A DNA stretch of 64,000 bases, taken from Aphidius gifuensis. Taxonomy: Eukaryota; Arthropoda; Insecta; Hymenoptera; Braconidae. Both the position numbers and the translations under genes were made by a program. The notes under the pieces are model-generated. The model was not told where the DNA came from, did not search any database, and saw only the letters and a list, made by a program, of their open reading frames with translations. The stretch is taken from assembly GCF_014905175.1 (NCBI RefSeq), contig NC_057792.1, positions 8,246,001 to 8,310,000 on the forward strand, in the 5' to 3' direction. Shown in pieces: positions 56,150 through 64,000 of the stretch (its first letter is position 1; every line of letters begins with the position of its first letter).

Positions 56150-56482
56150 ATGGACAAATTATATGCAGAAATGAACACTATTGGAGTAACACCATATCCT
56201 GCTACTATCCCAATCAAAAAGATTGAATTTGATTACTTATATCGTGTGACAAATGTAAGACAAGTTCGAACACCATATGGAGATTCTATCATATTGGAAT
56301 TGGAGCGCAAAATTTCAGTATTTCTACCAAAAAGACTTAGCAATTTCATCACACAGAATTCAACAATTTTACCAGAGTTACTTAAAGATGCTCTCTCTGG
56401 AGAACTTAGATTCGTCAGACATGGATCAAACCATTTTGGATTCGAGAAACAAAAACAAAACAACATTGAAATGCTTGATTAA
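56150..56482 (+). CDS. Small conserved Maverick-associated protein, possibly OB-fold-like
   Basis: The ATG at 56150 directly follows TTTCCAACAGGCAAC, which looks like a splice acceptor, so there may be an upstream exon. The 110-residue protein has a strand-rich core, EFDYLYRVTNVRQVRTPYGD followed by IILELE and FLPKRLSNFI, and ends in a Gly-containing segment. The YxVxxVRxVxTxYGxSIxxEL … VFLPKR pattern is one I associate with small proteins of arthropod Mavericks. The strand pattern would suit a single-stranded nucleic-acid-binding OB fold; that is inference. Confidence 0.55.
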   Translation: MDKLYAEMNTIGVTPYPATIPIKKIEFDYLYRVTNVRQVRTPYGDSIILELERKISVFLPKRLSNFITQNSTILPELLKDALSGELRFVRHGSNHFGFEKQKQNNIEMLD

Positions 56483-56609
56483 GGAGTAAATGTATAAATA
56501 ATGTTAATAAATATATATATTAAATACAACAAATTGTGTCTCATTTATTTATTTATTTTTTCATTCAATTATAGTTTTACATCAATTTTTTTTTTTTTTT
56601 TCCTTTATA

Positions 56610-57832
56610 TTATGTTAATTTCTGAATACTTGCACTGATAGGCTTATACTCTATAATACGATCATGTAGAATCAAACAATAAGCACTCGTTGCTGGAGGA
56701 AAGTTTTCCTTGGATTCAAATTCCAGTCGAACATCAACTGGTCCATATTTTGTTATTTCATTTTGTCTGCTGCAACCGATGACAATTAATGGTGATTTTT
56801 CCAAAAATAATTTTTTTGATGTTGCATAATTTATTTCTTTATCATAAAATGTTTTACCAAAGTCCTTAAACATTTCATATAAAATTGAAAATTGATTTTT
56901 CCCAATATCAAGGTTTAAATTAGCATATGGATCTGACACTGAATTGAGGAAAAGCGAATATTGCAATGCTCAAAATGGGCAGAGTTCCTATTTCATTTAT
57001 TCTTTTTATTACACTGAGAAGCTAGAATAATAAATCTAGGCTTTTCTAGCTGCGTACTTGTTTGTATTGACCATACATGCTTATTAGTTGAAAGTAAAAT
57101 TGGCCATTCAAAAAGACACTATGCTCGAAAACACATTGAAATTGGTGGATCTCGTTGAATAAATTCCATCATATCCACTTTTTTCTTATCAGATAATTTA
57201 ACATATGGCACTAGTCACTCAATCTTGTTTATTTGAAATTTTAAATCTTTTCCTTCTGCCCCATCAATTCCAATACATGCATTCATATCACTTCTTAAGC
57301 GAATTGATATCAACTCATGCTTAGCATTGACAATAATCTTTCTATAATCTTCAGCAAAGCCAAGAAACATTTGTAATGGTATACAAACATCAAAGTATCC
57401 ATCAGTGTTAGTTAATGATATATCATCGCTAGTACCAAGCCAACCAGCATTCTCTAAATTTGATTCTGGATTTACTGACAGATAATTTTTTAAAGTGCTT
57501 GTCATGCCAGTATTTTTACTCCTATCAATCTCAACACCATTCATTTCATATCTTATTTCATCGAAAAGATGAAGTATACCATTATTAACAATTTTAGTAG
57601 TCAAAGCCGCTGCCACACTACCATCATTTTTTTCGGTCACTAATCTTCCGGAAATGTGTAATGAACTTTTGCATGGCAAAATAAAAATATCCTGATTTTG
57701 TATGTTGATTCTAATTTCATCACTGTTTCCAAATGTTGTTGAACCATAGGGCTGATGTGCATGGATCTCATAGTGAGATATTGATGAATCAAATTCAATT
57801 GGTGTGTTAATACTCAGCATAGCCTCCGCCAT
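56610..57832 (-). pseudogene. MCP: Maverick copy B major capsid protein (double jelly-roll), broken
   Basis: The likely ATG is at 57832 (MAEAMLSINTPIEF). The long first frame holds IHAHQPYGSTTFGNSDEIR, LPCKSSLHISGR and FDEIRYEMNGVEIDRSKN, all characteristic of the capsid protein of arthropod Polintons. The frame ends at 57215. The middle is broken by at least two shifts, but HVWSIQTSTQLEKPRFIIL is still legible near 57000-57080, and the C-terminus (56966-56610) is open (QYSLFLNSVSDPYANL … SAYCLILHDRIIEYKP). This protein forms the trimeric capsomers of the icosahedral shell. It is transcribed away from the 56150 gene and towards it on the opposite strand, and its promoter is at 57973-58013. 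Confidence 0.85.
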
Positions 57833-57972
57833 TTTGGACAGCACACACAATTCAAACAAGATACTTTTACCCAGACCCAACTCCAATAGCTTTCTTTTTT
57901 TTCACCACTTGAAGGCCGAGACTTTTCAGAAACTGGACACTCTGTGGTGTTAATGTTTTCAATGCTCGATGA

Positions 57973-58013
57973 CAACTGATTGGTGGTGGATTGCATTGAA
58001 TCCTTTTATATGA
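57973..58013 (-). promoter_or_regulatory. TATA box and initiator for the capsid gene
   Basis: On the minus strand CATATAAAAGG (58002-58012) is followed 31 bases later by CCAATCAGTTG (57973-57983), then a leader of about 140 bases to the ATG at 57832. A frame of 60 residues (57996-57814) lies in the leader but shares no family signal. Confidence 0.65.
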
Positions 58014-58045
58014 TGAGCCAACTTTTCGATTATAGACGATACCCA

Positions 58046-58720
58046 TTAACGTGATTTAATGTGTAATCTTACAGTAATTGTCTCACCACGGAAGTCAACC
58101 AGATCACCGTCTTGATCAACAATTTTTATTTGCACGTGATCAATTGTTCTTACTGATACTGGCAAATAGATAATATTTGATGGAACTTCAATAATTTTAT
58201 AGCCTGGTGGCACAGTTGGAAAAAACTCGTGGATTGTATGAACTTTTTTATTATTAATGAAAGCACCAGTGGTAATATTGCACTCAATTCTTATTGAATT
58301 CACTTTTATAATGTTTATTGGCAAATCGGATACGTGCACAATATTTGACTCCAAGATACGTGGAGTAAATCCCAACAGTTTTGCAATTGTATCAGATGAT
58401 CGAAAATCAATGTCTTTTGCACTTTGTATATGACTGTGTAATGTATTTGTATTGCCCCAAAGCTGAATAGAGTATGGTTTCAAAAATTCAGCAAGAGCAT
58501 CAATCTCATAACTTCCTTCAGGTATCTCAATCCAATCATCAGACGTTGAAAAATATATTTTGTTATTTTCTGATGTAATATTTGGTATCGTGTTAAATGT
58601 TAAAAAAGTCGCTAGGCCAAGCGAGTAATTTTTTTGTGGTGATAATTCAATCCTTGGAAAATATGAAGCTTCTAGAACTGATGAGTTGCCAGATAAAGTA
58701 AGTGTGAATGCGTCATGCAT
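58046..58720 (-). CDS. Maverick copy B minor capsid (penton-like, single jelly-roll) protein
   Basis: The ATG at 58720 (MHDAFTLTLSGNSS) is preferred over the upstream GTG at 58726. The frame is intact for about 224 residues. Landmarks are SYFPRIELSPQKNYSLGLA, DDWIEIPEGSYEIDALAEFL, AKLLGF and near the end HVQIKIVDQDGDLVDFRGE. The VxLxxxxxYxLGLxxFxTFNTIPNI pattern and gene position between the capsid and protease are those of the Polinton penton-like minor capsid protein, which occupies the vertices. Promoter elements are at 58732-58776. Confidence 0.82.
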   Translation of the reverse strand: MHDAFTLTLSGNSSVLEASYFPRIELSPQKNYSLGLATFLTFNTIPNITSENNKIYFSTSDDWIEIPEGSYEIDALAEFLKPYSIQLWGNTNTLHSHIQSAKDIDFRSSDTIAKLLGFTPRILESNIVHVSDLPINIIKVNSIRIECNITTGAFINNKKVHTIHEFFPTVPPGYKIIEVPSNIIYLPVSVRTIDHVQIKIVDQDGDLVDFRGETITVRLHIKSR

Positions 58721-58731
58721 GCTCACTGTTA

Positions 58732-58776
58732 CTATAAAGACTGATTATAATTAATGAAAATTATGCCTTTTATAGG
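58732..58776 (-). promoter_or_regulatory. TATAAAAG box and ATCAGT initiator of the penton-like gene
   Basis: CCTATAAAAGG (58766-58776) overlaps the end of the protease frame. The initiator ATAATCAGTCTT lies at 58736-58748, about 30 bases downstream, and the ATG is at 58720. Confidence 0.75.
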
Positions 58777-59129
58777 CAGTCTGCTAAGAACTGAAGACAC
58801 AAATGACCACAATTCCATGTATTCCAATTTTGAAAGCGTTTATAGTTATATTTGATGCTGCCAACATTTAAATATTCAACGAGCTCTGTCGGGGGCTGGA
58901 GATTTCCAAAGCCGTCAAAATAAATCGCAAGATTTTTATTAACTTTTTTATATGCAGTCCAATGTGTACCAGGATTTTTATCATCATCGAGATTTATTAT
59001 ACCAGTTTCTCGATGCAAAGATTTTGTTGGTAGATTATTTCTCATAAAAACCCCACGAAAATTTTTTATTTTCAATTGCTCTGCAAATTTCACCAGATCC
59101 CAATCAGTCAACGCTCGACGTGGCAGCAT
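58770..59129 (-). CDS. PRO: Maverick copy B adenain-like cysteine protease, intact
   Basis: 119 residues. His56 is in PGTHWTAY, Asp72 in IYFDGFG, Gln100 in RFQNW and Cys107 in NCGHLCLQFL. The seven-residue spacing from Gln to Cys is that of adenovirus protease (Q115 to C122). The N-terminus PRRALTDWDLVKFAEQLKI … NFRGVFMRN is typical of the arthropod Polinton enzyme. Its role is to cleave virion precursors at assembly. It ends at the TATA box of the penton-like gene and starts three bases from the end of the pVI-like gene, so the four genes are tightly packed. It is much shorter than adenovirus protease but complete for this family. Confidence 0.88.
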   Translation of the reverse strand: MLPRRALTDWDLVKFAEQLKIKNFRGVFMRNNLPTKSLHRETGIINLDDDKNPGTHWTAYKKVNKNLAIYFDGFGNLQPPTELVEYLNVGSIKYNYKRFQNWNTWNCGHLCLQFLADCL

Positions 59130-59131
59130 CT

Positions 59132-59988
59132 CTACAAGTTTTTTGGAGACAAAAAAAATCCTGCCCCATTTTTATATGGTCTCATATATAGACCTTTACC
59201 GAGTGCTATTGATTCAATAGCTTTATTATGTCTTTTGCTTTCTTCCAATTGTTTTTTGGCGGAATTTGCATCATTTATTGTTTTTACAACGCCGGAAGCG
59301 CCGCCAACTATTCCACCGATGGCGCTGAGTGCTGTCAAAATTGGAATCAATAATGGTAGAGCGCCACCTATCTTACTTGGTATTGGTATAATTCGTGGTA
59401 CTTGTATATTTGATTTTCCCCCAGACTTCTTCATCTCAACTTTTGCTGCTTGTAATGCTGATTTAATATTCATCTGATTATCATTTACATAATGCATTGC
59501 ATTTTTGGCTGCCTGAATAATTTTTTTCAATGGCAATTTTTTTTTTCTTTTTTTTTTCTTTCTTTTTATTACTGGCTTTGGAGTTTTTGAATTTTTCATA
59601 CTCATACCAAGTTTAGATTTTATTTTCAAGGTGCCAGCCACAAGGGCAGCTGCTGCACGATCCCCAATACTCGAATCTTTAGCAAAAACTCTTGATGATG
59701 CTTTTTTAGCAAGTATTCTGTCTGCCATATTCCTTGCATACATATCATTAGGACTTTCTGCGTACGCAATATATCTTTACAAAATTTATCGAGTGGATAG
59801 ATGCCTTGATCACCACGAGCCAGACGTTTTTTCATTTTTGTCCCAGGTCCGGCAAATGAATATCCAGAAATATGGAGTTCAACTGGCAATTTATTTATAA
59901 TTTTATTTGATAATCCTCCACCAGCCGTATGGTTTTTCTTTTTTTTCTTGGGATTTTTATTTTTTAATTTTTTTATTTTTAAACTCAA
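59132..59988 (-). pseudogene. Maverick copy B pVI-like minor capsid protein with PLA2-like N-terminal domain, one frameshift
   Basis: The N-terminal piece (59988 to about 59760) is basic and then shows a PLA2-like region: LPVELHISGYSFAGPGTKMK with the Ca-binding-loop pattern GPGT, then ARGDQGIYPLDKFCKD. The catalytic His-Asp pair of this fold is disturbed at this point: Lys occupies the expected His position, and a two-base insertion shifts the frame. The second frame (59743-59132) contains a Lys-rich segment, then IPIPSKIGGALPLLIPIL, GGIVGGASGVV and a helical HNKAIESIALGKGLY tail, as in adenovirus pVI/pX-like Polinton proteins. PLA2 domains of this kind help parvoviruses leave endosomes. This copy cannot make a full protein. 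I see no sign of a separate start for the second frame. Confidence 0.75.
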
Positions 59989-60101
59989 AGTTGCCAGTTT
60001 TTTTGACGTTTTTTGATGTGCATTTAGCCATGGCTTAAATGATACTGAACGATGGCAGATATAAATGGTTCTCTACAGTTTGATTTCGTTTAGTATGAGT
60101 C

Positions 60102-60812
60102 ATGATGGAGTTCAAGGCACAAGCAAAAAAATTGTCAATCATAAATTTCGATATAATTACATCAAAAAGTGGTGCTGGGGTGAATACTATAAAACGTCAT
60201 GGTGATTTATTGCCAAATACAATAAGATCAATTATTTGCGGACCATCAAATACAGGAAAAACTAATTGTCTCCTGAGTTTGTTGATCGATGAAAATGGTT
60301 TGCGCTTTGAAAACATATATATTTACTCAAAGTCATTAAATCAACCTAAATATCAATATCTCGAAAAACTCTTGGAAACATTGGATGGGATTAATTACTA
60401 TCCATTTTCTGACAATGAGCAAGTTGTACCAGTTGATGAGGCGAAGCCAAATTCCATATTTATTTTTGATGACGTTGCAATGGAAAAACAAAATAATATT
60501 CGAGCATATTTTTGTCAAGGAAGGCATAAAAATGTTGACAGTTTTTATATAAACCAGTCATACGCTCGTATACCAAAACATTTGATTCGTGATAATGTAA
60601 ATTTCCTCATTTTATTTAAACAAGATGAGATGAACTTGCGGCATATATATAATGATCATGTAAACACAGACATGACATTCGAAAAATTTAAAACCATGTG
60701 CTTGAAATGCTGGAAAGATAATTATGGGTTTATTGTTATTGATAAAGATAGTGAAATAAATGCTGGACGATACAGAAAAAATTTTGATACATTTATTAGC
60801 ATTGATGCATAA
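60102..60812 (+). CDS. ATP: Maverick copy B genome-packaging ATPase, intact
   Basis: 236 residues, intact; the ATG at 60102 is followed by another at 60105. Walker A is GPSNTGKT (residues 47-54) and Walker B is IFIFDD (about 119-124). The C-terminal region contains YINQSYARIPKHLIRDN, with the Asn-Gln (QS) and Arg positions of the FtsK-HerA family, and NLRHIYNDHV. This group packages DNA into the capsid, as poxvirus A32 does. It is divergent from the capsid block, and its upstream region (60040-60101) overlaps the start region of the pVI-like gene. Confidence 0.9.
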   Translation: MMEFKAQAKKLSIINFDIITSKSGAGVNTIKRHGDLLPNTIRSIICGPSNTGKTNCLLSLLIDENGLRFENIYIYSKSLNQPKYQYLEKLLETLDGINYYPFSDNEQVVPVDEAKPNSIFIFDDVAMEKQNNIRAYFCQGRHKNVDSFYINQSYARIPKHLIRDNVNFLILFKQDEMNLRHIYNDHVNTDMTFEKFKTMCLKCWKDNYGFIVIDKDSEINAGRYRKNFDTFISIDA

Positions 60813-60882
60813 AACAAATAATGTATCATACTCATGAGGGCAAAATAGTGAGCAGATCAGTTTACGACACCAAGAGTGCAAG

Positions 60883-61777
60883 ATGCCTCTGACTAGAGAA
60901 AACCTTGTGGAAGAATCTAATATTTTAAGTGAATTAGAAAAAGTTCGAAAAGTAATACAACAAAAACATAAATTATTAAAACATAATCAAGATACTTTAG
61001 AGCAGTCATCGATTAATTATTTTAAGCCACTGCTGACACCACTCAAACAGATTAGTGATAAAGTTTCAAATTCAAAAAACATTGAGGCATCAAAAGATTT
61101 CAATTTTGATGAGGAAAATGAAGATAACAAAATTGATGAAAATAGCAAAATTTTCGATGATACTTTAATAAATGTGGAAGAAGAAGAAAATAGTGCAAAA
61201 AAAGTCATAGAAAAAAATAATATTACAAGTATCAATGATGATGATAGCTTGGTGAATCATTATCTTAACACCATCGATACAATAGCATGGGATAAAGATT
61301 TTGGAGTGAGAAAATTCAGGTCCTACTATAAAATTGGTTCTGCTGAAGTTAAAGACAGTGTATATATTGATAACAATTTCAGGAATAATGGAATTATTAT
61401 TCATGAAAAGTCCGAATAAAAATCAAGTGACAGATATTGATAAAAAAAATTATGCTAATATTATCATAAATACAAATGGTCATCTAAAACGTTATGAACC
61501 ACTTGGATCTATCAGAAATCCAGCTTCATCAAAATTTATAAAGTATATTTCACCACATATTACTGAGCATCATGGTGCTGGTCTTTTGCCTACAACTATG
61601 AGTCTCCAAAGCACAAGAAATATTCCACAACTAGATTATGTATGGTGGAATGATCCGGAAGAGCTTGTCGAACGCCTGCGATTACTGATTGCCTCACGAG
61701 CAGCTGGAAACTCCAGCCACAATAATGAAATCATATCGATTATTGAGGAATTGCGAGAAGCTGGTTTCATATATTAA
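60883..61777 (+). pseudogene. Conserved Maverick protein between ATPase and integrase, one frameshift
   Basis: The ATG at 60883 follows a GATCAGTTTA initiator-like site (60855-60864). The N-terminal half is helical with LVEESNILSELEKVRKVIQ, then an acidic stretch, then LNTIDTIAWDKDFGVRKFRS. The frame shifts around 61400. The second frame (61334-61777) ends with GAGLLPTTMSLQSTRNIPQLD, a YVWWNDPEELVERLRLL segment and IIEELREAGFIY. The DYVxWxDPNELVxRLRLLxAS … EILSIIEELREAG pattern is among the best conserved in arthropod Polintons, but the role remains unknown to me; a structural one is likely. Confidence 0.65.
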
Positions 61778-61827
61778 GAAAATTGCATATTAATAATTAG
61801 TTGTTGCATATCATCAGTTGATGTAAC

Positions 61828-62748
61828 ATGGCAAAGTATAAATGGGATATTGTTAAAGAGCTTCATGCGCCTGCGCGAAAAAATTTTTCAAGAAGACATG
61901 TTGACATTCGTGACATTGATGAGACCTGGCAAGCTGATCTTGTGGAAATGATTCCATATGCTGCTGAAAATAATGGCTATAAATACATATTGACTGTAAT
62001 TGACAACTTTTCAAAATTTGCATGGGCTGTAGCTGTGAAAATAAAAGTGCAATCGAAGTTACAAAAGCATTTGAAAGCATCTTAAAACTTGGCCGCATTC
62101 CAAAAAATTTGCATGTAGATGATGGAAAAGAATTTAAAAATTCAAAATTCAATGAATTGTTGAAAAAATATAAAATACACATGTATTCTACATTCACACA
62201 CTTGAAAGCATCCATTTGTGAGCGTTTTAATCGCACATTAAAACGTATAATGTGGATGAAATTTAGTTTTCAAGGCACATACAAGTGGGAAAAATACTAC
62301 CATCTCTTCTAGAGGAATATAACAAGAAAAACATCGAACAATTGGCATGAAGCCTGCTGACGTGACTCCAAATCATGCTGGCAAGTTAAAACAACGTTAT
62401 GATAGTTTATATGCCGACTACCAACATATTGCAAAATTTAAAATAAATGATTTTGTTCGAATATCAAAATATAAGCATGTTTTTGAAAAAGGATATATAC
62501 CAAATTATACTAATGAAATATTTAAAATTGTAAAAATCAACAATACCAATCCAGTAACATACATGTTAAAAGATTATCAAAAAAACCCTATACAAGGATG
62601 TTTTTATGAGGAAGAATTACATTCAGTCAAACATCCAAATATTTATTTGATTGAAAAAGTAATAAAAAAACGTGGTAATAAATTATTTGTAAAATTCTTG
62701 GGTTTCGATAATACTCATAATCAATGGATAAATAAAGCAGACTTATAA
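61828..62748 (+). pseudogene. INT: Maverick copy B integrase, two compensating frameshifts
   Basis: The ATG at 61828 is preceded by CATCAGTTG (61812-61820). The catalytic Asp lies in ETWQADLVEM. The second Asp is in HVDDGKEFKN and the Glu in CERFNRTLKRI, both in the second frame (62022-62312). The C-terminal part (62347-62748) is in the first frame again and holds a YDSLYADYQ segment, the FVRISKYKHVFEKGYIPN SH3-like region and a chromodomain-like end (IEKVIKKRGNKLFVKFLGF). The shifts near 62040 and 62320 prevent a full enzyme. Compared with copy A the catalytic core differs substantially, so these are two lineages. Confidence 0.88.
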
Positions 62749-63390
62749 AATAAAAAACAATGCATTCTAAAATTATTCACTTTATTTATTTACACATTTT
62801 TTTAAACATAATTCATTTTACAGGCTGTGGTAATAATATTATTTTTGAATTGTAGTATAATACACTAGTATTATACATAGCAGACATTTACATTAATATT
62901 TATTGAAATTATTATGATTTCTACATTTTTATATTTATTTATTTATTCATTTTATTTTATTTATTGTTTTATTGGATTATTTATTTATTTAATTATTTAT
63001 TTATACAGTTAAAACATATTACCATTAAAGCAGTGTTTACACTATTGCATACAAGTGTATTTACAAGTTACCAGATAAACCCTAGATAATACTAGCTTAA
63101 ATTTTTATTCATTCCCGTATTTGTTTATTTAATTTTTACTTAATTGTTTATTTATTTCTCGACATGATATCCATCTATATAACTTTTTTGTATTTTTATG
63201 CACAACAAACATTTGTCATTTTATTTAAAAAAAAAAAAAAATACAGTATAATACCCTAGTAACATACCCCTGTAATATAAGTATATATTTACATTATAGC
63301 GACTTTTACTCTTGCTTGAGTATGAGGTTTTATTTATGCTACTCAAGCACCCTCTTTTGCTAAATTTAAAAAACATAAATGTAAACATTT
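62749..63390. other. Intergenic space between converging integrase and polB
   Basis: AT-rich with TTTATTTATT repeats (62935-63010) and poly-A/T runs. ATAAAA/AATAAA words near 62750 and the inverse near 63390 can serve as poly-A signals of both genes. No gene is seen. Confidence 0.5.
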
Positions 63391-64000
63391 TTATTCAATT
63401 TCCATTGGCTCATCAACAAATACTTCTTTGTAACCCCACGGTAGAGTATCAGTTGAGCCTTCAATAAGTTGTCGCTTATCATCACCAGCACTTAAAGCTA
63501 ATTTTCGCATTTCTATGGTTTTAACTTCATGTTTTTTCGATTGTATCGTCCGTTGAATACGATCAATATTGACATTATTTAAAAGACAATTTTTATAATC
63601 GTCAAAAGTTATTGTTCGAAGAGCAGAACCTTTTACACCTTTTGCACGTGAGCCATATGACTTTTTATCTCGCTGAACTCGATATGCATACATTTTAGCT
63701 CGCAAACCAATAAATTCTAATAAAATATCCCCATTTGTTTCATCTTTCATCAAGCCAACTACTTTTTTATTATGCTGCCCGATGCCCCAAGGGTTTGCAG
63801 GAGAATACTCAGATGTATCGAATTTTTCCCAATCTCTTTTCATATATTCATAAATATTATAACGTCTTACACCTAAAATAAAACTATCTGTATCCATATA
63901 ATATAAAGTGACAAAATTAGAAAAATTTTTGCGTAAATAATTATAATAAAAATCATACATGTATGTTTTTGAAATATCTAATATACTAAAGCCTAAATAT
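63391..64000 (-). CDS. POLB: Maverick copy B DNA polymerase B, C-terminal part, cut by window edge
   Basis: The frame is open to the window edge (about 203 residues in view), so the start lies beyond 64000. Palm motif C is LYYMDTDSF. The KxY motif is in LRAKMYAYRV, followed by GVKGSALR and the thumb. It ends VFVDEPMEIE. The sequence before it, GFSILDISKTYMYDFYYNYL, is typical of Polinton polymerases. In contrast to copy A, the catalytic C motif is intact here. Confidence 0.9.
   Translation of the reverse strand, partial: YLGFSILDISKTYMYDFYYNYLRKNFSNFVTLYYMDTDSFILGVRRYNIYEYMKRDWEKFDTSEYSPANPWGIGQHNKKVVGLMKDETNGDILLEFIGLRAKMYAYRVQRDKKSYGSRAKGVKGSALRTITFDDYKNCLLNNVNIDRIQRTIQSKKHEVKTIEMRKLALSAGDDKRQLIEGSTDTLPWGYKEVFVDEPMEIE

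Noticed and set aside
1..64000. CRISPR arrays, tRNA and rRNA genes, bacterial operons
   Set aside because: No regularly spaced identical repeats with unique spacers, no cloverleaf or rRNA landmarks, and intron-containing genes throughout.

Overview
The window is AT-rich nuclear DNA from an arthropod, most likely an insect. The case rests on GT-AG introns, TA-flanked inverted-repeat elements, a BEL/Pao retrotransposon, TATAAAAG plus TCAGT core promoters, and Polinton/Maverick genes of the arthropod type. A parasitoid wasp or other hymenopteran is possible, but nothing here proves it. Almost every recognisable gene belongs to a mobile or virus-derived element. I saw no bacterial features, tRNA, rRNA or CRISPR array.

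Left part (1-17 kb): a 15.9-kb unit at 511-16391 has long terminal inverted repeats and a matching 6-base flank (AATAAT). These are the dimensions of a Polinton, but the inside has decayed. It keeps a broken copy of a gene that recurs at 54.7 kb, a duplicated segment, several nested short inverted-repeat elements and one small, apparently intact spliced gene on the minus strand (14525-15059).

Middle (17-44 kb): fragments of a non-autonomous LTR retrotransposon family and a decayed multi-exon minus-strand gene (20.3-21.8 kb) lead into Maverick copy A. Copy A, on the plus strand, runs from about 23.4 or 26.1 kb to 43.9 kb. It has a protein-primed type family B DNA polymerase cut into three pieces by nested insertions. 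One of these is a complete 3.38-kb LTR element with 447-bp LTRs, a 4-base ACGT target duplication, a primer-binding site and a polypurine tract. Next come a small basic protein, a linker protein, a broken integrase with chromodomain, a truncated gene and a frameshifted adenain-like protease. After these lie an intact two-BIR plus RING inhibitor-of-apoptosis gene, a broken baculovirus-F-like envelope fusion gene and an intact 258-residue protein of unknown function. No capsid or packaging ATPase gene of copy A is visible.

Right part (44-54 kb): further LTR fragments, a decayed BEL/Pao element on the minus strand (46.8-51.1 kb, with possible LTR remnants) and short inverted-repeat elements.

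Maverick copy B (about 54 kb to beyond the right edge) has the complementary gene set: major capsid, minor capsid (penton-like), adenain-like protease and a pVI-like protein fused to a phospholipase A2-like domain, all on the minus strand. Packaging ATPase, a conserved unknown protein and integrase follow on the plus strand, and the C-terminal part of polB runs off the window. Several of these genes share a TATAAAAG / ATCAGT promoter layout. Five abutting p53-type decamers lie at 55651-55700. Copies A and B come from different Maverick lineages: their proteases and integrases differ and A carries host-interaction genes.
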